Position numbers and translations under genes: made by a program
Assembly (NCBI RefSeq): GCF_024508235.1
Contig: NZ_CP101943.1
Location: 2,143,112 to 2,207,111 of the forward strand
Reading direction: 5' to 3'
DNA: 64,000 nucleotides
Source of the DNA: Halococcus qingdaonensis
GTDB lineage: Archaea > Halobacteriota > Halobacteria > Halobacteriales > Halococcaceae
Notes under the pieces: generated by a model
What the model was told of the DNA's origin: nothing
Databases searched by the model: none
The model's input: the letters and a program-made list of their open reading frames with translations, nothing else
Part shown: positions 33,291 to 42,410 of the stretch, piece after piece
Numbering within the stretch: the first letter of the stretch is position 1
How the letters are laid out: the number at the start of each line of letters is the position of its first letter

Positions 33291-35447
33291 ATGACACTCG
33301 TGCTGCAGGCCGGTGAAACCATCACCCGGGAGACCTTCTGGCGGATCGGCCCGGTCGGGAAGGCGCTGTTCTACTTCCTCGCCTTCCTGGCGATCGCGAT
33401 ACTGCTCTACGGGGTCTACGACCGGTTCGCGGGCTATCTTCAGGGCACGGACGACGCCGTTACCCGACTCGACGATCTGCCCGAGCGGGTGGCGAGCAGC
33501 GTCAAGACCGTGCTCTCGAACGAGAAGCAGTTCAACCGCGATCTCTACGGCGGGCTGATGCACGCGTTCATCATGTGGGGTTTTCTCACTCTCCTGATCG
33601 GCACCACCATTCTGATGATCGACATGGATGGCTACCAGCTCGTCACCGGCCTCCTGGGCGAGGAGCAGTCCTTCTTCATCGGCGACTTCTATCTCTCCTA
33701 CTCGCTGGTGATGGACGCGCTGGGACTGCTGTTCGTCGTCGGCCTCGGCATGGCGATCTACCGGCGGTACGGCGTCCGCAACGATCGACTCTGGGATCGC
33801 CACACGAGCCTCGAAGACGGCGCGTTCGTCTGGACGCTGTTCCTGCTCGGCGTCGGCGGCTATCTCGTCGAGGGCGTGCGCATTCTCGCGACCGGCTTCC
33901 CCGACTTCGAGACGGTGAGCTTCGTCGGCTGGTTCGTCGCGCTCGTTTTCCAGGGCGCTGGCGTCTCCCAGGAGCTGGCGACGACGGCGTATCCGGCCGC
34001 ATGGTGGTCGCACTCGCTGCTCGCGCTCGGGTTCGTCGCCGCCGTGCCGTACGCCAAACCGTTCCACATGCTGTCGAGTTTCGCCAACGTCGTCACGCGC
34101 GACGAGAAGTCGGGTGTCCGTCTCCCGGGAGTGCCGGCCGACGAGGCCCCCGACGAGATCGGCTTCACCGAGGTCGAGGACATGTCCTGGAAACAGATGC
34201 TCGACCAGGACGCCTGCACCAAATGTGGCCGCTGTTCGTCGGTCTGTCCCGCCAAGGCGTCGGGTCGACCGCTCGATCCGCGAAACGTGATCCTCGACCT
34301 CAAGAGCTATCGCGAGTCGGTCGGCGCCGGCGGCGAGACCAAGGAGATCGTCGCCGACGGCGGCGCGAGCGTCATCGATTCGCGCACGATGGAGTCCTGC
34401 ATGTCCTGTATGGCCTGTATGGACGCCTGCCCCGTCGAGATCGAGCACGTCCCGCAGTTCACCGAGATGAACCGCCGGCTGACCGAGATGGGCGAGATGG
34501 ACGACAACGTCCAGGAGACGATGATGGACGTCTTCCAGCAGGGCAACTCGTTCGGCGAGCCCGAGCGCAAACGCCCCGACTGGGTCGAGGAGCTCGACTT
34601 CGACGTGCCGGACGCGCGTGATGGCCCCGTGGAGTATCTCTGGTACGTCGGCGACTACCCGAGCTACGACGAGCGCAACAGGCGCATCGCGCGCTCGATG
34701 GCGACGATCTTCGAGCACGCGGGCGTCGACTACGGCATCCTCTACGAGGACGAGCAGAACGACGGCAACGACGTGCGGCGAGTCGGCGAGGAAGGGCTCT
34801 ACGAGATGCTCGCCGAGGACAACGCCGCCGCCTTCGAGGACTGCGAGTTCGAGACGCTCGTCTGTACCGATCCCCACAGCTACAACACGTTCAAGAACGA
34901 GTATCCCGAGCTGGAGGGCGTCGAGTGGAATTCTGATGGAGAGATCGACGTCCACCACTACACGCAGGTCGTTCAGGAGCTCGCCGACGCTGGCGCGCTC
35001 GATCTCTCGGGGACGGCACTCGATTACACCGTGACCTACCACGATCCCTGCCATCTCGGCCGGATGAACGACGAGTTCGAAGCGCCGCGCGATCTCGTCC
35101 GGCGTACTGGTGCAAGCCTCCACGAGATGCCACGAAACCGGTCGAACTCCTTCTGTTGTGGCGGCGGCGGTGGCGGGCTCTGGATGGACTTCGACGAGGA
35201 GCCCAAACCCAGCGAGGAGCGCCTGCGCGAGGCGCTCGAGGATACCGACGCTGGTAACGAGATCGAGAAGTTCGTCGTCGCCTGCCCGATGTGCATGACG
35301 ATGTACGAGGACGGCCGGAAGACGGGCGATTTCGAGGAGCGCATCGAGATCATCGGACTCTCCGAGCTACTGGCCGAGGCGCTCGAAGCGGACACGGTAG
35401 CCGGAGCGACCGGGACGGGCGTGGACGCGGCCCCGGCGGACGACTGA
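33291..35447 (+). CDS. Membrane heterodisulfide-reductase-like Fe-S oxidoreductase, probable ETF:quinone route
   Basis: A 718-residue fusion. Residues about 1-280 have five to six membrane helices with histidines in the NarI/heme-b pattern (GGLMHAFIMWG, AWWSHSLLALG, AKPFHMLSS). Two 4Fe-4S motifs follow: ACTKCGRCSSVCP (about 306-318) and SCMSCMACMDACP (about 369-381). The C-terminal half has the CCG/DUF224 cysteine domain: YHDPCHLGR (about 585), FCCGGGGGG (about 620) and CPMCMT (about 665). Bacterial proteins with this architecture are ETF:(methyl)menaquinone oxidoreductases; the ETF genes lie 8 kb upstream. A TATA-like ACTTAACCC lies upstream. Role inferred, not proven. Confidence 0.85.
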   Translation: MTLVLQAGETITRETFWRIGPVGKALFYFLAFLAIAILLYGVYDRFAGYLQGTDDAVTRLDDLPERVASSVKTVLSNEKQFNRDLYGGLMHAFIMWGFLTLLIGTTILMIDMDGYQLVTGLLGEEQSFFIGDFYLSYSLVMDALGLLFVVGLGMAIYRRYGVRNDRLWDRHTSLEDGAFVWTLFLLGVGGYLVEGVRILATGFPDFETVSFVGWFVALVFQGAGVSQELATTAYPAAWWSHSLLALGFVAAVPYAKPFHMLSSFANVVTRDEKSGVRLPGVPADEAPDEIGFTEVEDMSWKQMLDQDACTKCGRCSSVCPAKASGRPLDPRNVILDLKSYRESVGAGGETKEIVADGGASVIDSRTMESCMSCMACMDACPVEIEHVPQFTEMNRRLTEMGEMDDNVQETMMDVFQQGNSFGEPERKRPDWVEELDFDVPDARDGPVEYLWYVGDYPSYDERNRRIARSMATIFEHAGVDYGILYEDEQNDGNDVRRVGEEGLYEMLAEDNAAAFEDCEFETLVCTDPHSYNTFKNEYPELEGVEWNSDGEIDVHHYTQVVQELADAGALDLSGTALDYTVTYHDPCHLGRMNDEFEAPRDLVRRTGASLHEMPRNRSNSFCCGGGGGGLWMDFDEEPKPSEERLREALEDTDAGNEIEKFVVACPMCMTMYEDGRKTGDFEERIEIIGLSELLAEALEADTVAGATGTGVDAAPADD

Positions 35448-35468
35448 GATCGTTTGCGGAAAGCAGTT

Positions 35469-35996
35469 TCAGAACGCGACTTCGATGACGCCGAGCGAGA
35501 TCGCCGCGAGCGCCGACTCGAAAATCACGGTGCCGATCGCCGAGAGGACGACGAACTTCCGAGTGCTCATCTCGGCGAAGCCGGCGGGCACGGTGAGCAT
35601 CCCACGGGTGAACAGGAGGGCGTTGCTCACCGGCACGACGACGGGGCCCCAGCGCTCGAACCAGCCGTCGAAGCGGTCGAGAGTCGACTCGCTGACCCGA
35701 AACCAGCGCTTTTCGAGCAGCCACTCGCGGCCGCCGCGCTTGGCGAGCACGAACAGACCGACCTGTCCGACGGTCGCGCCGAGCACGGCGACGCCGATGA
35801 TCGTCGCGATGCTCGGCACCGAGTGGCCGAGCAGGCCGATCGAGACGGGGACGATGGCCTCGCTCGGCATGAAGTACATCAGCATGGCTCCTTCGAGGAC
35901 GAACACGCCGAAGAGCGCGACGAGGGCGTACTCGGAGTCGAGCAGGTCACGGAGATAGGGCGGCATCTCGGCGACTTGGAGGACCGGAACGGCCAT
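35469..35996 (-). CDS. DedA-family membrane protein
   Basis: A 175-residue protein with the SNARE-associated/DedA fold: FGVFVLEGAMLMYFMPSEAIVP (split) with the conserved acidic/Pro motif, ATVGQVGLFVLAKRGGREWL (G-x-x-x-Y/G region) and the F/N-x-x-x-F/T-R-x-x-x-x-x-P-A-G motif as NALLFTRGMLTVPAGFAEMS. DedA proteins are linked to lipid translocation and membrane potential. It is convergent with the Fe-S protein, 21 bases apart. Confidence 0.87.
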   Translation of the reverse strand: MAVPVLQVAEMPPYLRDLLDSEYALVALFGVFVLEGAMLMYFMPSEAIVPVSIGLLGHSVPSIATIIGVAVLGATVGQVGLFVLAKRGGREWLLEKRWFRVSESTLDRFDGWFERWGPVVVPVSNALLFTRGMLTVPAGFAEMSTRKFVVLSAIGTVIFESALAAISLGVIEVAF

Positions 35997-36076
35997 CGAC
36001 CGGGGCTACTCCGCAGGCTCCTAAATCGTTTGCGTCATGCCGCGGGTGTTTTGCCGCTCGCGAGCGGAGTGAACGC

Positions 36077-37105
36077 ATGGATCCCACACGTCGCCCGCGA
36101 CGGCTCCGCCGGGACGGGCTCCGCGATCTCGTGAGCGAAACGGCGTTGCAGGCGAACGATCTCATCGCGCCGATGTTCGTCGACGCCACGACCGACGAAC
36201 GCGAACCGATCGAATCGATGCCGGGCCACGAGCGCGTGCCCGTGAGCGAGGCGGTCGCGCGCGTCGAGGAAATCCAGGCAACGGGTGTCGAATCGGTGAT
36301 CCTGTTCGGGATCCCCGAGTCGAAGGATGCGCGCGGGACGCGCGCGTGGGCCGAGGACGGCGTCGTTCAGCGCGCGCTCCGGCGCGTCACCGCCGAGACC
36401 GACGTGTTCGCGATCACCGACGTCTGTCTCTGCGAGTACACCGATCACGGCCACTGCGGCGTGCTCGACGACGGCGCGCGTGAACGCTGGGAGCGTGCGG
36501 AAACCGACGGGGGCGTAGCGACGAGCGAGCGGGAAGCGAGTCTCACGGTCGACAACGACGAAACCCTGGAGCTGCTCGGGAAGATCGCCGAAAGCCACGC
36601 CGCGGCGGGGGCGGACATGGTCGCCCCGAGTAGCGCGACCGACGGGATGGTCGGCGCGATCCGGGAGACATTGGATGGGGCGGGCCACACCGACGTGCCG
36701 ATCATGAGCTACGCCGCCAAATACGAGAGCGCGTTCTACGGGCCGTTCCGGGACGCCGCCGACGGCGCGCCGGCCTTCGGCGATCGCCGGCACTACCAGA
36801 TGGATCCCGCGAACGCCGACGAGGCGCTCCGGGAGGTCGATCTGGACGTCGAGCAGGGCGCGGACGTACTGATGGTCAAACCGGCGCTTCCCTATCTCGA
36901 CATCGTCCAGCGAGTCGACGAACGAGCCGACCAGCCCGTGGCGGCCTACAACGTCTCCGGCGAGTACGCGATGTTGCAGGCCGCCGCCGAGAAAGGGTGG
37001 CTCGACATCGATGCCGTGGCTCACGAGTCGCTGCTGTCGATCAAGCGCGCCGGTGCGGACCTCATACTCACTTACTTCGCCGAGGACGTCGCCGAGTCGC
37101 TCTGA
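36077..37105 (+). CDS. hemB: Porphobilinogen synthase (delta-aminolevulinate dehydratase)
   Basis: A 342-residue enzyme joining two 5-aminolevulinate molecules into porphobilinogen for heme and cobalamin. The metal site is DVCLCEYTDHGHCG (three cysteines, zinc type), and the two catalytic lysines are in MSYAAKYESAFYGPFRDA and LMVKPALPYLD. The N-terminal MDPTRRPRRLRRDGLRDLV (R-P-R-R-L-R) is usual. A CCGCTCGCGAGCGG palindrome lies 10-25 bases before the start. Confidence 0.95.
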   Translation: MDPTRRPRRLRRDGLRDLVSETALQANDLIAPMFVDATTDEREPIESMPGHERVPVSEAVARVEEIQATGVESVILFGIPESKDARGTRAWAEDGVVQRALRRVTAETDVFAITDVCLCEYTDHGHCGVLDDGARERWERAETDGGVATSEREASLTVDNDETLELLGKIAESHAAAGADMVAPSSATDGMVGAIRETLDGAGHTDVPIMSYAAKYESAFYGPFRDAADGAPAFGDRRHYQMDPANADEALREVDLDVEQGADVLMVKPALPYLDIVQRVDERADQPVAAYNVSGEYAMLQAAAEKGWLDIDAVAHESLLSIKRAGADLILTYFAEDVAESL

Positions 37106-37188
37106 GGCTGCGCGCAGCGGGTCGATGGGGAGACAAGGAACGAGGCCGAGAGAGAAGATACTTGACCGACGGCGGGTAGACCTACTCG

Positions 37189-38274
37189 ATGTACGATTTC
37201 GTCGTCGTGGGGGCCGGACCCGCCGGCTCGCGCTTCTCACGACAGGCCGCGCGGGCGGGCCACGACGTGCTCTGTCTCGAACGCGGCGAGGTGGGACGCC
37301 CGCTCGCCTGCTCGGGCCACGTCAGCACCGATATCTGGAACTTCACGCCCGAAGGCGCACGCAACGAGCTACTACAGAACGAGGTCTCGGGGGCGCGCTT
37401 TCACGTCGGCGGCCCCGGAAGCGAGAGCCACCTGTTCTACAAGGACGAGACCATCTCGAACGTCATCGACAGGATCGGTCTGGATCGCACGCTTGCGCGT
37501 GCGGCCCGCGAAGCGGGAGCCGATCTCCGGGAGAACCACAGTGTCGTCGGCCTCGACGAGGACGCAGACGGGGTGACGGTCCGGGTACGAACGCCCGACG
37601 GCACCGAGACCGTTCGTACGCGGATGGTCGCAGGCTGCGACGGGCCGGTCTCCCGGGTGCGGCGCGAACTCGACATGCCCGAACCGGGCGAGAAACTCCA
37701 GGGCATTCTCGCCTTTTCGGAAGAACGCGATCCGGGCTCGCACGTCGACGTCCACCTCACAGTGCCCGAGTTCTTCGCCTGGCGCATCCCCAGAGGCGAC
37801 GCCGGCGTCGAGTACGGTCTCGGGGCCGCACCGGGCGAGAACGCCACCGACCTATTCGACCGATTCCTCGACGCGTACGGCGTCGAGACGGGCGAGACCT
37901 GCGCCGGGATGATCCCGATCGGGCCGGCCGAGCGCGTCACGAGCGATCGGGTCTTCCTCGTCGGTGACGCCGCCGCCCAGACCAAACCGTTCACCGGCGG
38001 CGGCATTCTCTACGGGATGACGGCCGCCGATCACGCTGCCCACGAGATCGACCCCCAGCAGCCCGAGACTCTCGGAAAGTACGAACGAGCCTGGCGCTCG
38101 GATCTCGTGCGCGAGATCCGCCTCGGCCACTGGGTTCGCCGGGCGTACTCGCTGCCCGATGCCGTCCAACGGACGGGATTGTCGGCGCTCTCGGGGAAGA
38201 TCGGCGTCCACATGGACAAACCCTCCACGCTGTTCTCGCTGGAGAGCCTCAAGACGCTGCTCTCGCGATCCTAG
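37189..38274 (+). CDS. Geranylgeranyl reductase family flavoprotein
   Basis: A 361-residue FAD enzyme. It has the dinucleotide motif VVVGAGPAGSRFSRQAARAG (4-23), CSGHVSTD with the cysteine typical of the family, and FLVGDAAAQTKPFTGGGILY, the second FAD motif. Family members saturate double bonds of geranylgeranyl groups in archaeal ether lipids or menaquinone side chains; which substrate this one uses cannot be read from sequence. The gene ends overlapping the YgfZ-like gene by four bases. Confidence 0.85.
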   Translation: MYDFVVVGAGPAGSRFSRQAARAGHDVLCLERGEVGRPLACSGHVSTDIWNFTPEGARNELLQNEVSGARFHVGGPGSESHLFYKDETISNVIDRIGLDRTLARAAREAGADLRENHSVVGLDEDADGVTVRVRTPDGTETVRTRMVAGCDGPVSRVRRELDMPEPGEKLQGILAFSEERDPGSHVDVHLTVPEFFAWRIPRGDAGVEYGLGAAPGENATDLFDRFLDAYGVETGETCAGMIPIGPAERVTSDRVFLVGDAAAQTKPFTGGGILYGMTAADHAAHEIDPQQPETLGKYERAWRSDLVREIRLGHWVRRAYSLPDAVQRTGLSALSGKIGVHMDKPSTLFSLESLKTLLSRS

Positions 38275-39353
38275 TAGTTGGGGAGTCGCGCCGACCGGTC
38301 GCTCCCGTCGACGAACGGGAGCGTCGCGACGGTCGCTGCACGTTCCTCGCCGTCGATACGAACCGTCAGTTCGTCCGCATCGAGAGTGAACTCGCAGAGC
38401 GCGAGCGCGATCGGTTCTTCACACATGGGGCTCTCGACGGCGCGCGTCACCTCGCCCACCGTCGCATCGCCGTTGAAGACTGCCGCGCCCGCTTCGGGGA
38501 GGCGATCGAGAGCGAGCCCGACGAGTCGGCGGCTCGGCCGACCTTGGTTCTCGACGCGCGAGACGACTTCCTGGCCGACGTAGCAGCCTTTCTCGAAGTC
38601 GAGCGCGTTCCGCAGGCCGAGCACGTTCGGGATCCGCCCGCGGAGTTCGGTCTCGAAAAGTGGCGTTCCGGCTTCGAGCGTGAGCGCCTCCCACGTATCG
38701 TAGCCGAACGGCGCGGCGTTCAGGCCGTTGTTGATGAGCGTGTCGAACACCGATTCGGCCGCGTCGGCGTCACAGACGACCGTGTAGCCCTCCTCGCCGG
38801 TGAGCCCGTCGTCGCGGATCACCGTCACGCCGTCGTCGCCCATCGAGCCGCGGACGAAGGCGAGTTTCGACTCGGGCGAGCTCGCGCCGTTGAGGACGCT
38901 CGCGATCTTCTCGGTCGCCTTCGGGCCATACACGCCGAAGACGCCGAACCCCTCGGTCGCGACCGTGATCTCGACGTCCTGGATGAACGTCTTTCCCGAC
39001 CACTCCTCGGCGACCGCGGCGGCGCGCTCGGGGGGCGTGAACACCAGCAGCCGCTCGGCGGTGGTGTAGATGTAGAGATCGGTCTCGATCTTGCCCTGTG
39101 GATCGCAGAGAAGCGCGTAGCAGCCCGCTCCGTCCTCGCGGGGGACGCGGTTCGAGACGGCGTTGTCGACGAACTCGATCCGGTCGTCGCCGGTGACGGT
39201 GAGAACGCCGTAGCCCATCTCGATGACGCCGACGACGTTTCTGACGGCCAGATGCGTGCGTTCGGGCCGGCCGTAGTGGGCGGCGACGCGGACCCCGCCC
39301 CGGTCCTCGAAGGTCGCGCCGTGGGACTCGTGAAGCGTTTCGACGAGCGTCAT
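38271..39353 (-). CDS. YgfZ/GcvT-like folate-binding protein
   Basis: A 360-residue protein of the aminomethyltransferase fold. The signature ALDFEKGCYVGQEVVSRVEN (about 271-290) contains K-G-C-Y-x-G-Q-E, which marks YgfZ/IBA57 proteins that help assemble 4Fe-4S enzymes using folate. Classical GcvT lacks this cysteine motif. Haloarchaeal genomes often label it aminomethyltransferase; no other glycine-cleavage gene is nearby, so the YgfZ reading is preferred. Confidence 0.83.
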   Translation of the reverse strand: MTLVETLHESHGATFEDRGGVRVAAHYGRPERTHLAVRNVVGVIEMGYGVLTVTGDDRIEFVDNAVSNRVPREDGAGCYALLCDPQGKIETDLYIYTTAERLLVFTPPERAAAVAEEWSGKTFIQDVEITVATEGFGVFGVYGPKATEKIASVLNGASSPESKLAFVRGSMGDDGVTVIRDDGLTGEEGYTVVCDADAAESVFDTLINNGLNAAPFGYDTWEALTLEAGTPLFETELRGRIPNVLGLRNALDFEKGCYVGQEVVSRVENQGRPSRRLVGLALDRLPEAGAAVFNGDATVGEVTRAVESPMCEEPIALALCEFTLDADELTVRIDGEERAATVATLPFVDGSDRSARLPNY

Positions 39354-39390
39354 TGCCCACGATTGGGGCCGATCGCGGATAAGGCGTGTC

Positions 39391-39684
39391 TTACAGCCCG
39401 AAGCGCTCGCGGAGGCGGTCGAAGAACGTCGGCTCGTGGTTGTCCTCGTCGGGATCGGGCACCACTCGCTCGTCGGGCGTGATATGTAAGCGCCCGTCCT
39501 CGGTTTCGGTCTCGATGAGGCCGTCGTCGTTGAGTGCGGCGAGTGCGTCCTCGAGTTCGTCGATACCGGTGTCGGCGTGCGAGCGGAGTTCGAACACCGT
39601 CAGCCCCTCCTGACGGTCGACCAGCGCGTCGAGGATGGCCACCTCGACGTCGCCGCGGTCGCGAAACTCGCGCTTTGCCCTCAT
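39391..39684 (-). CDS. DUF6432-type small winged-helix-like protein
   Basis: A 97-residue protein starting MRAKREFRDRGDVEVAILDA. The middle (GLTVFELRSHADTGIDELED, then LNDDGLIETETED) has the helix-turn-helix and wing pattern of MarR-like domains, and the tail DRLRERFGL is basic. I recognise the haloarchaeal DUF6432 family. The ATG at 39682-39684 is chosen; an upstream one would cross into the next promoter. It may be a small DNA-binding regulator. Confidence 0.75.
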   Translation of the reverse strand: MRAKREFRDRGDVEVAILDALVDRQEGLTVFELRSHADTGIDELEDALAALNDDGLIETETEDGRLHITPDERVVPDPDEDNHEPTFFDRLRERFGL

Positions 39685-39772
39685 GGAACGGGGTTCGTCC
39701 GGACCGGTCTTACGCTTATCCCTCGGCAGCCAACAGTAGAGTTTATTGCACGCGATACGAAAGCACATCCCG

Positions 39773-40639
39773 ATGGGAGTCAAGTGTTCGCTGCTCGGGC
39801 ACGACTACGGCGAGAGCGAGATCGAGCGCGAGCGCGACGAGGAGGGCGACGAGGTCGTGCGGACGGCCAAACGGGTCGAACGCTGTCGACAGTGCGGACG
39901 GACGCGAACGATCTCCGAGAACACGGAAGTCACCACGCTCGAAGCCGCTGCCGGCGTGGTTCGCAAACCCGACGGCACGGTCGTCGCCGCGACCGACGAG
40001 GCGGCGATCACCGACGAGATCGACGGCGACGTCGTCATCGAATCCCCCGCCGGCGAACGACCGGTCGAGGGAGCGACAGCGGTCGAAGACCCCACAGCGA
40101 CCGGGGAATTCGTATCGAACGACGAATCAACAGCGAACGACGAGTCCACGTCGGTCGAACCGCTCGGAGCTACCGGCATCGGATCGGAGACGAGTCACTC
40201 GTCCGAGATAATCGAGTCGGTAACGTCGTCCGAAACCGACGACGATCGGGTTGTCGAGGACGAATCCACGGGGTCGGTCGACATTGATCGCATCGGCCAC
40301 GACCGCAAGCCACAGCGGCCGACGCGTGCGCCCGGCGAGTGGCCGACCGACCCCGACGAGGACGGGGCGACGGCGGACGATACCGACGACGCCGGCTCGC
40401 TCGCCGACGGTGGTGCGGCCGTCGCCAGCTGGCCCGAGACGGACGAGCCCGAGGCAGTTGCCGACGACGAGGCCGAAGCGACGACTCGTGGAAAGCGCCA
40501 GAGCCGCCGGCCGGGCGATACGCTTTCGTGTGGCTCGTGTCGGTTCACCAATCTCGTCGCCGATTCGCCGCTACGAGCGGGCGACATCTGCCCCGACTGC
40601 GGCAGCGGCTATCTGGCGTGGGAGACGCGAAAGGGGTAA
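39773..40639 (+). CDS. DUF7093-type protein with two zinc ribbons and acidic linker
   Basis: A 288-residue protein. The N-terminal part has MGVKCSLLGHDYGE and a CRQCGR pair (Cys5, His10, Cys43, Cys46 as likely zinc ligands). A long acidic Ser/Thr/Glu/Asp linker runs from about 80 to 245, and a second ribbon lies at the end (LSCGSCRF and ICPDCGSGYL). This matches the haloarchaeal DUF7093 family, function unknown. The middle looks disordered. Confidence 0.72.
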   Translation: MGVKCSLLGHDYGESEIERERDEEGDEVVRTAKRVERCRQCGRTRTISENTEVTTLEAAAGVVRKPDGTVVAATDEAAITDEIDGDVVIESPAGERPVEGATAVEDPTATGEFVSNDESTANDESTSVEPLGATGIGSETSHSSEIIESVTSSETDDDRVVEDESTGSVDIDRIGHDRKPQRPTRAPGEWPTDPDEDGATADDTDDAGSLADGGAAVASWPETDEPEAVADDEAEATTRGKRQSRRPGDTLSCGSCRFTNLVADSPLRAGDICPDCGSGYLAWETRKG

Positions 40640-40665
40640 ATTCACCCCTCGCAAAGCTGGCGTCC

Positions 40666-41058
40666 ATGCGTGAGTACAAGATGCGCCGCGGCGAGCACCT
40701 GGACGAGCGAATTCCCGACATGGAAACGACCGTTGAGGAGTATTTCGGCCCGCCGACAGCGACCAAGGAATACGAGGGGAGCGACCTCTACGTGGTCGAA
40801 GACCCCGAGAACGCGGTCTTCGAGCGTATCGTCGCCGGCACGGTCGAATACGGCTCGAAGAAGGACACTCTCGCCGTGCATTTCGAGGAACGACCCGCCG
40901 AGGAGGTCATCGCCGAGGGCAACGCCGACGCCGCCGCGGACGCGGTGGACGCGAAAAACGATTTCCTGCTCGAAGCGACCGGGCGGGACGCGAAAAGCCG
41001 CCGCGAGTCGATGAAACGCACGGTTGAGGACGACGCGGAAACGCCCGATAACGTCTGA
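40666..41058 (+). CDS. DUF5611-type protein, 130 aa
   Basis: A 130-residue acidic protein starting MREYKMRRGEHLDERIPDME, with TKEYEGSDLYVVEDPENAVF and FEERPAEEVIAEG, matching the haloarchaeal DUF5611 family. No cysteine, no membrane segment. The charged C-terminal tail is helical. Function unknown. It is 26 bases after the DUF7093 gene and probably co-transcribed. Confidence 0.75.
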   Translation: MREYKMRRGEHLDERIPDMETTVEEYFGPPTATKEYEGSDLYVVEDPENAVFERIVAGTVEYGSKKDTLAVHFEERPAEEVIAEGNADAAADAVDAKNDFLLEATGRDAKSRRESMKRTVEDDAETPDNV

Positions 41059-41118
41059 GGCCGTCTCGGAAGGGTTGCGTTCGTACAGCGTTATTACTAT
41101 GGGCGACGAGTGGCATCC

Positions 41119-41850
41119 ATGCTGACGACGCCGATGCGACGAACGGTCGTCGCTTCATTGATCGTGCTGCTCGTGTTCTCCGCCGGCTGTTCGCAACTCA
41201 CCGAAGATCCGATCGAGCGAGAAACCACCGATGCAGTCTTGGAGGGGACGGCAACGCCCGATCCGTCCGCCGCGACCACGACAGTGGAAACCGCGACGGC
41301 TGCGGCGACGGCCACAGCGAGTCCGACGGCTGTTGCGACGGAGACACCGACTGAAACGCCCACCGCAACACCGACGGAGACGGCGACATCCACGCCGACA
41401 CGAACCGAGACGACCACTCGGACAGCAACACCGACCGAGACGCCTACCGCAACGCCGACAGCGACCGAGACAGCGACACCGACGGCAACTGAAACGCCGA
41501 CAGCGACGACCTCCGCAACGACGACGTCGGACAATCGCAAGGTGCTCGTCATCGAGGCGGCGGGCGATGGAGCGTCATCCTACGAAACGGTCTTCGACGG
41601 CTCCGCGAAGTACGGCCCCGAGGCCGACCGATCGGGTGAAGCCGACCATCCCGATGACATTCGCCGGATCGACGCCGAACCGTACATCACGATCAACGGC
41701 TACGTCGGCGACGGTGGCTCCGATTCGTACTACGTCACTGGTTACTACGGATCGCTCGAAAACAAGGGCGACGTGCCGCTGAAGGTCTATTACGACGGCG
41801 AACTCTGTATGACCGTCGAGCCACATTCGAGCGATTCCTGTACCCCGTAG
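41119..41850 (+). CDS. Predicted lipoprotein with long Thr/Pro repeat stalk
   Basis: A 243-residue protein. The signal MLTTPMRRTVVASLIVLLVF ends in a lipobox SAGC. Residues about 45-135 are a degenerate TETPTATPT repeat, a likely heavily glycosylated stalk. The C-terminal 100 residues form a beta domain with two cysteines (ELCMTVE and DSCTP) that could pair. The ATG at 41119 is used because a TTATTA box lies about 25 bases upstream; a GTG at 41110 is the only earlier choice. Role unknown; probably cell-surface. Confidence 0.75.
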   Translation: MLTTPMRRTVVASLIVLLVFSAGCSQLTEDPIERETTDAVLEGTATPDPSAATTTVETATAAATATASPTAVATETPTETPTATPTETATSTPTRTETTTRTATPTETPTATPTATETATPTATETPTATTSATTTSDNRKVLVIEAAGDGASSYETVFDGSAKYGPEADRSGEADHPDDIRRIDAEPYITINGYVGDGGSDSYYVTGYYGSLENKGDVPLKVYYDGELCMTVEPHSSDSCTP

Positions 41851-41976
41851 CTGCATCGACGGCGATCACTGGTTGCTATCGATGTCGAGAAAGAGAAGCA
41901 GCTCGGCGTTACCCCTGACGACGGGTGGCTATTTGGTCGGATAGTGAGGACAGTCGCCATCGGTCGGAGAAACCGA

Positions 41977-42342
41977 CTACTCGCCGAGTTTCGTCCGGCT
42001 GATGCCGACCGAGGCGGGCGTGATGATGAGCTGATCGTCGGCCTTCTGGACGATGTCGCCCCCGACCTCGCGGGTGATCTCCTGGAGGTCCTGCGTGATG
42101 CGCTCCATCGTGCGGTCGGTCGCGGTGTGGCGGGTGATGTCCGCGATCACGATGTCGCCGTCGTAGATGGCGTTTTTGATGTCGATGACGTCGCGCTGGC
42201 CCTCGATGCGCGCGATGTGCACCTGTGTCGAGGCCTCCTCGACGCCACCCTCGACGTCGTCGATGTCGAGGGGGACGTACTCGCCGCCGGCCTGGCGCTG
42301 TCGGGAGCTGCCACCCCCGAGAATGTCGTCCATGAGTCCCAT
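41977..42342 (-). CDS. sepF: Cell-division protein SepF
   Basis: A 121-residue protein of the DUF552/SepF family: an N-terminal membrane-binding stretch (MGLMDDILGGG), then a compact alpha/beta domain with ARIEGQRDVIDIKNAIYDGD and LQEITREVGGDIVQKADDQL. SepF tethers FtsZ to the membrane; FtsA is absent from archaea. Size and signature fit. Confidence 0.92.
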   Translation of the reverse strand: MGLMDDILGGGSSRQRQAGGEYVPLDIDDVEGGVEEASTQVHIARIEGQRDVIDIKNAIYDGDIVIADITRHTATDRTMERITQDLQEITREVGGDIVQKADDQLIITPASVGISRTKLGE

Positions 42343-42410
42343 GCGCCCACGCAGATCGGATTCGGTATATCTCTTACGACCCCTCAACGACTGCTGGCCG
42401 GAGTGTTCTT

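Noticed and set aside
33288-35123. A 611-residue minus-strand frame opposite the Fe-S oxidoreductase
   Set aside because: It mirrors the GC-biased codons of the real gene, has no family motif, and the plus-strand frame has all cluster motifs.
41250-41530. Tandem ACCGAGACGCC-like repeats that could suggest a CRISPR or minisatellite
   Set aside because: They keep the reading frame and encode the Thr/Pro stalk of a lipoprotein; unit length varies and there are no spacers. I saw no CRISPR array in the window.
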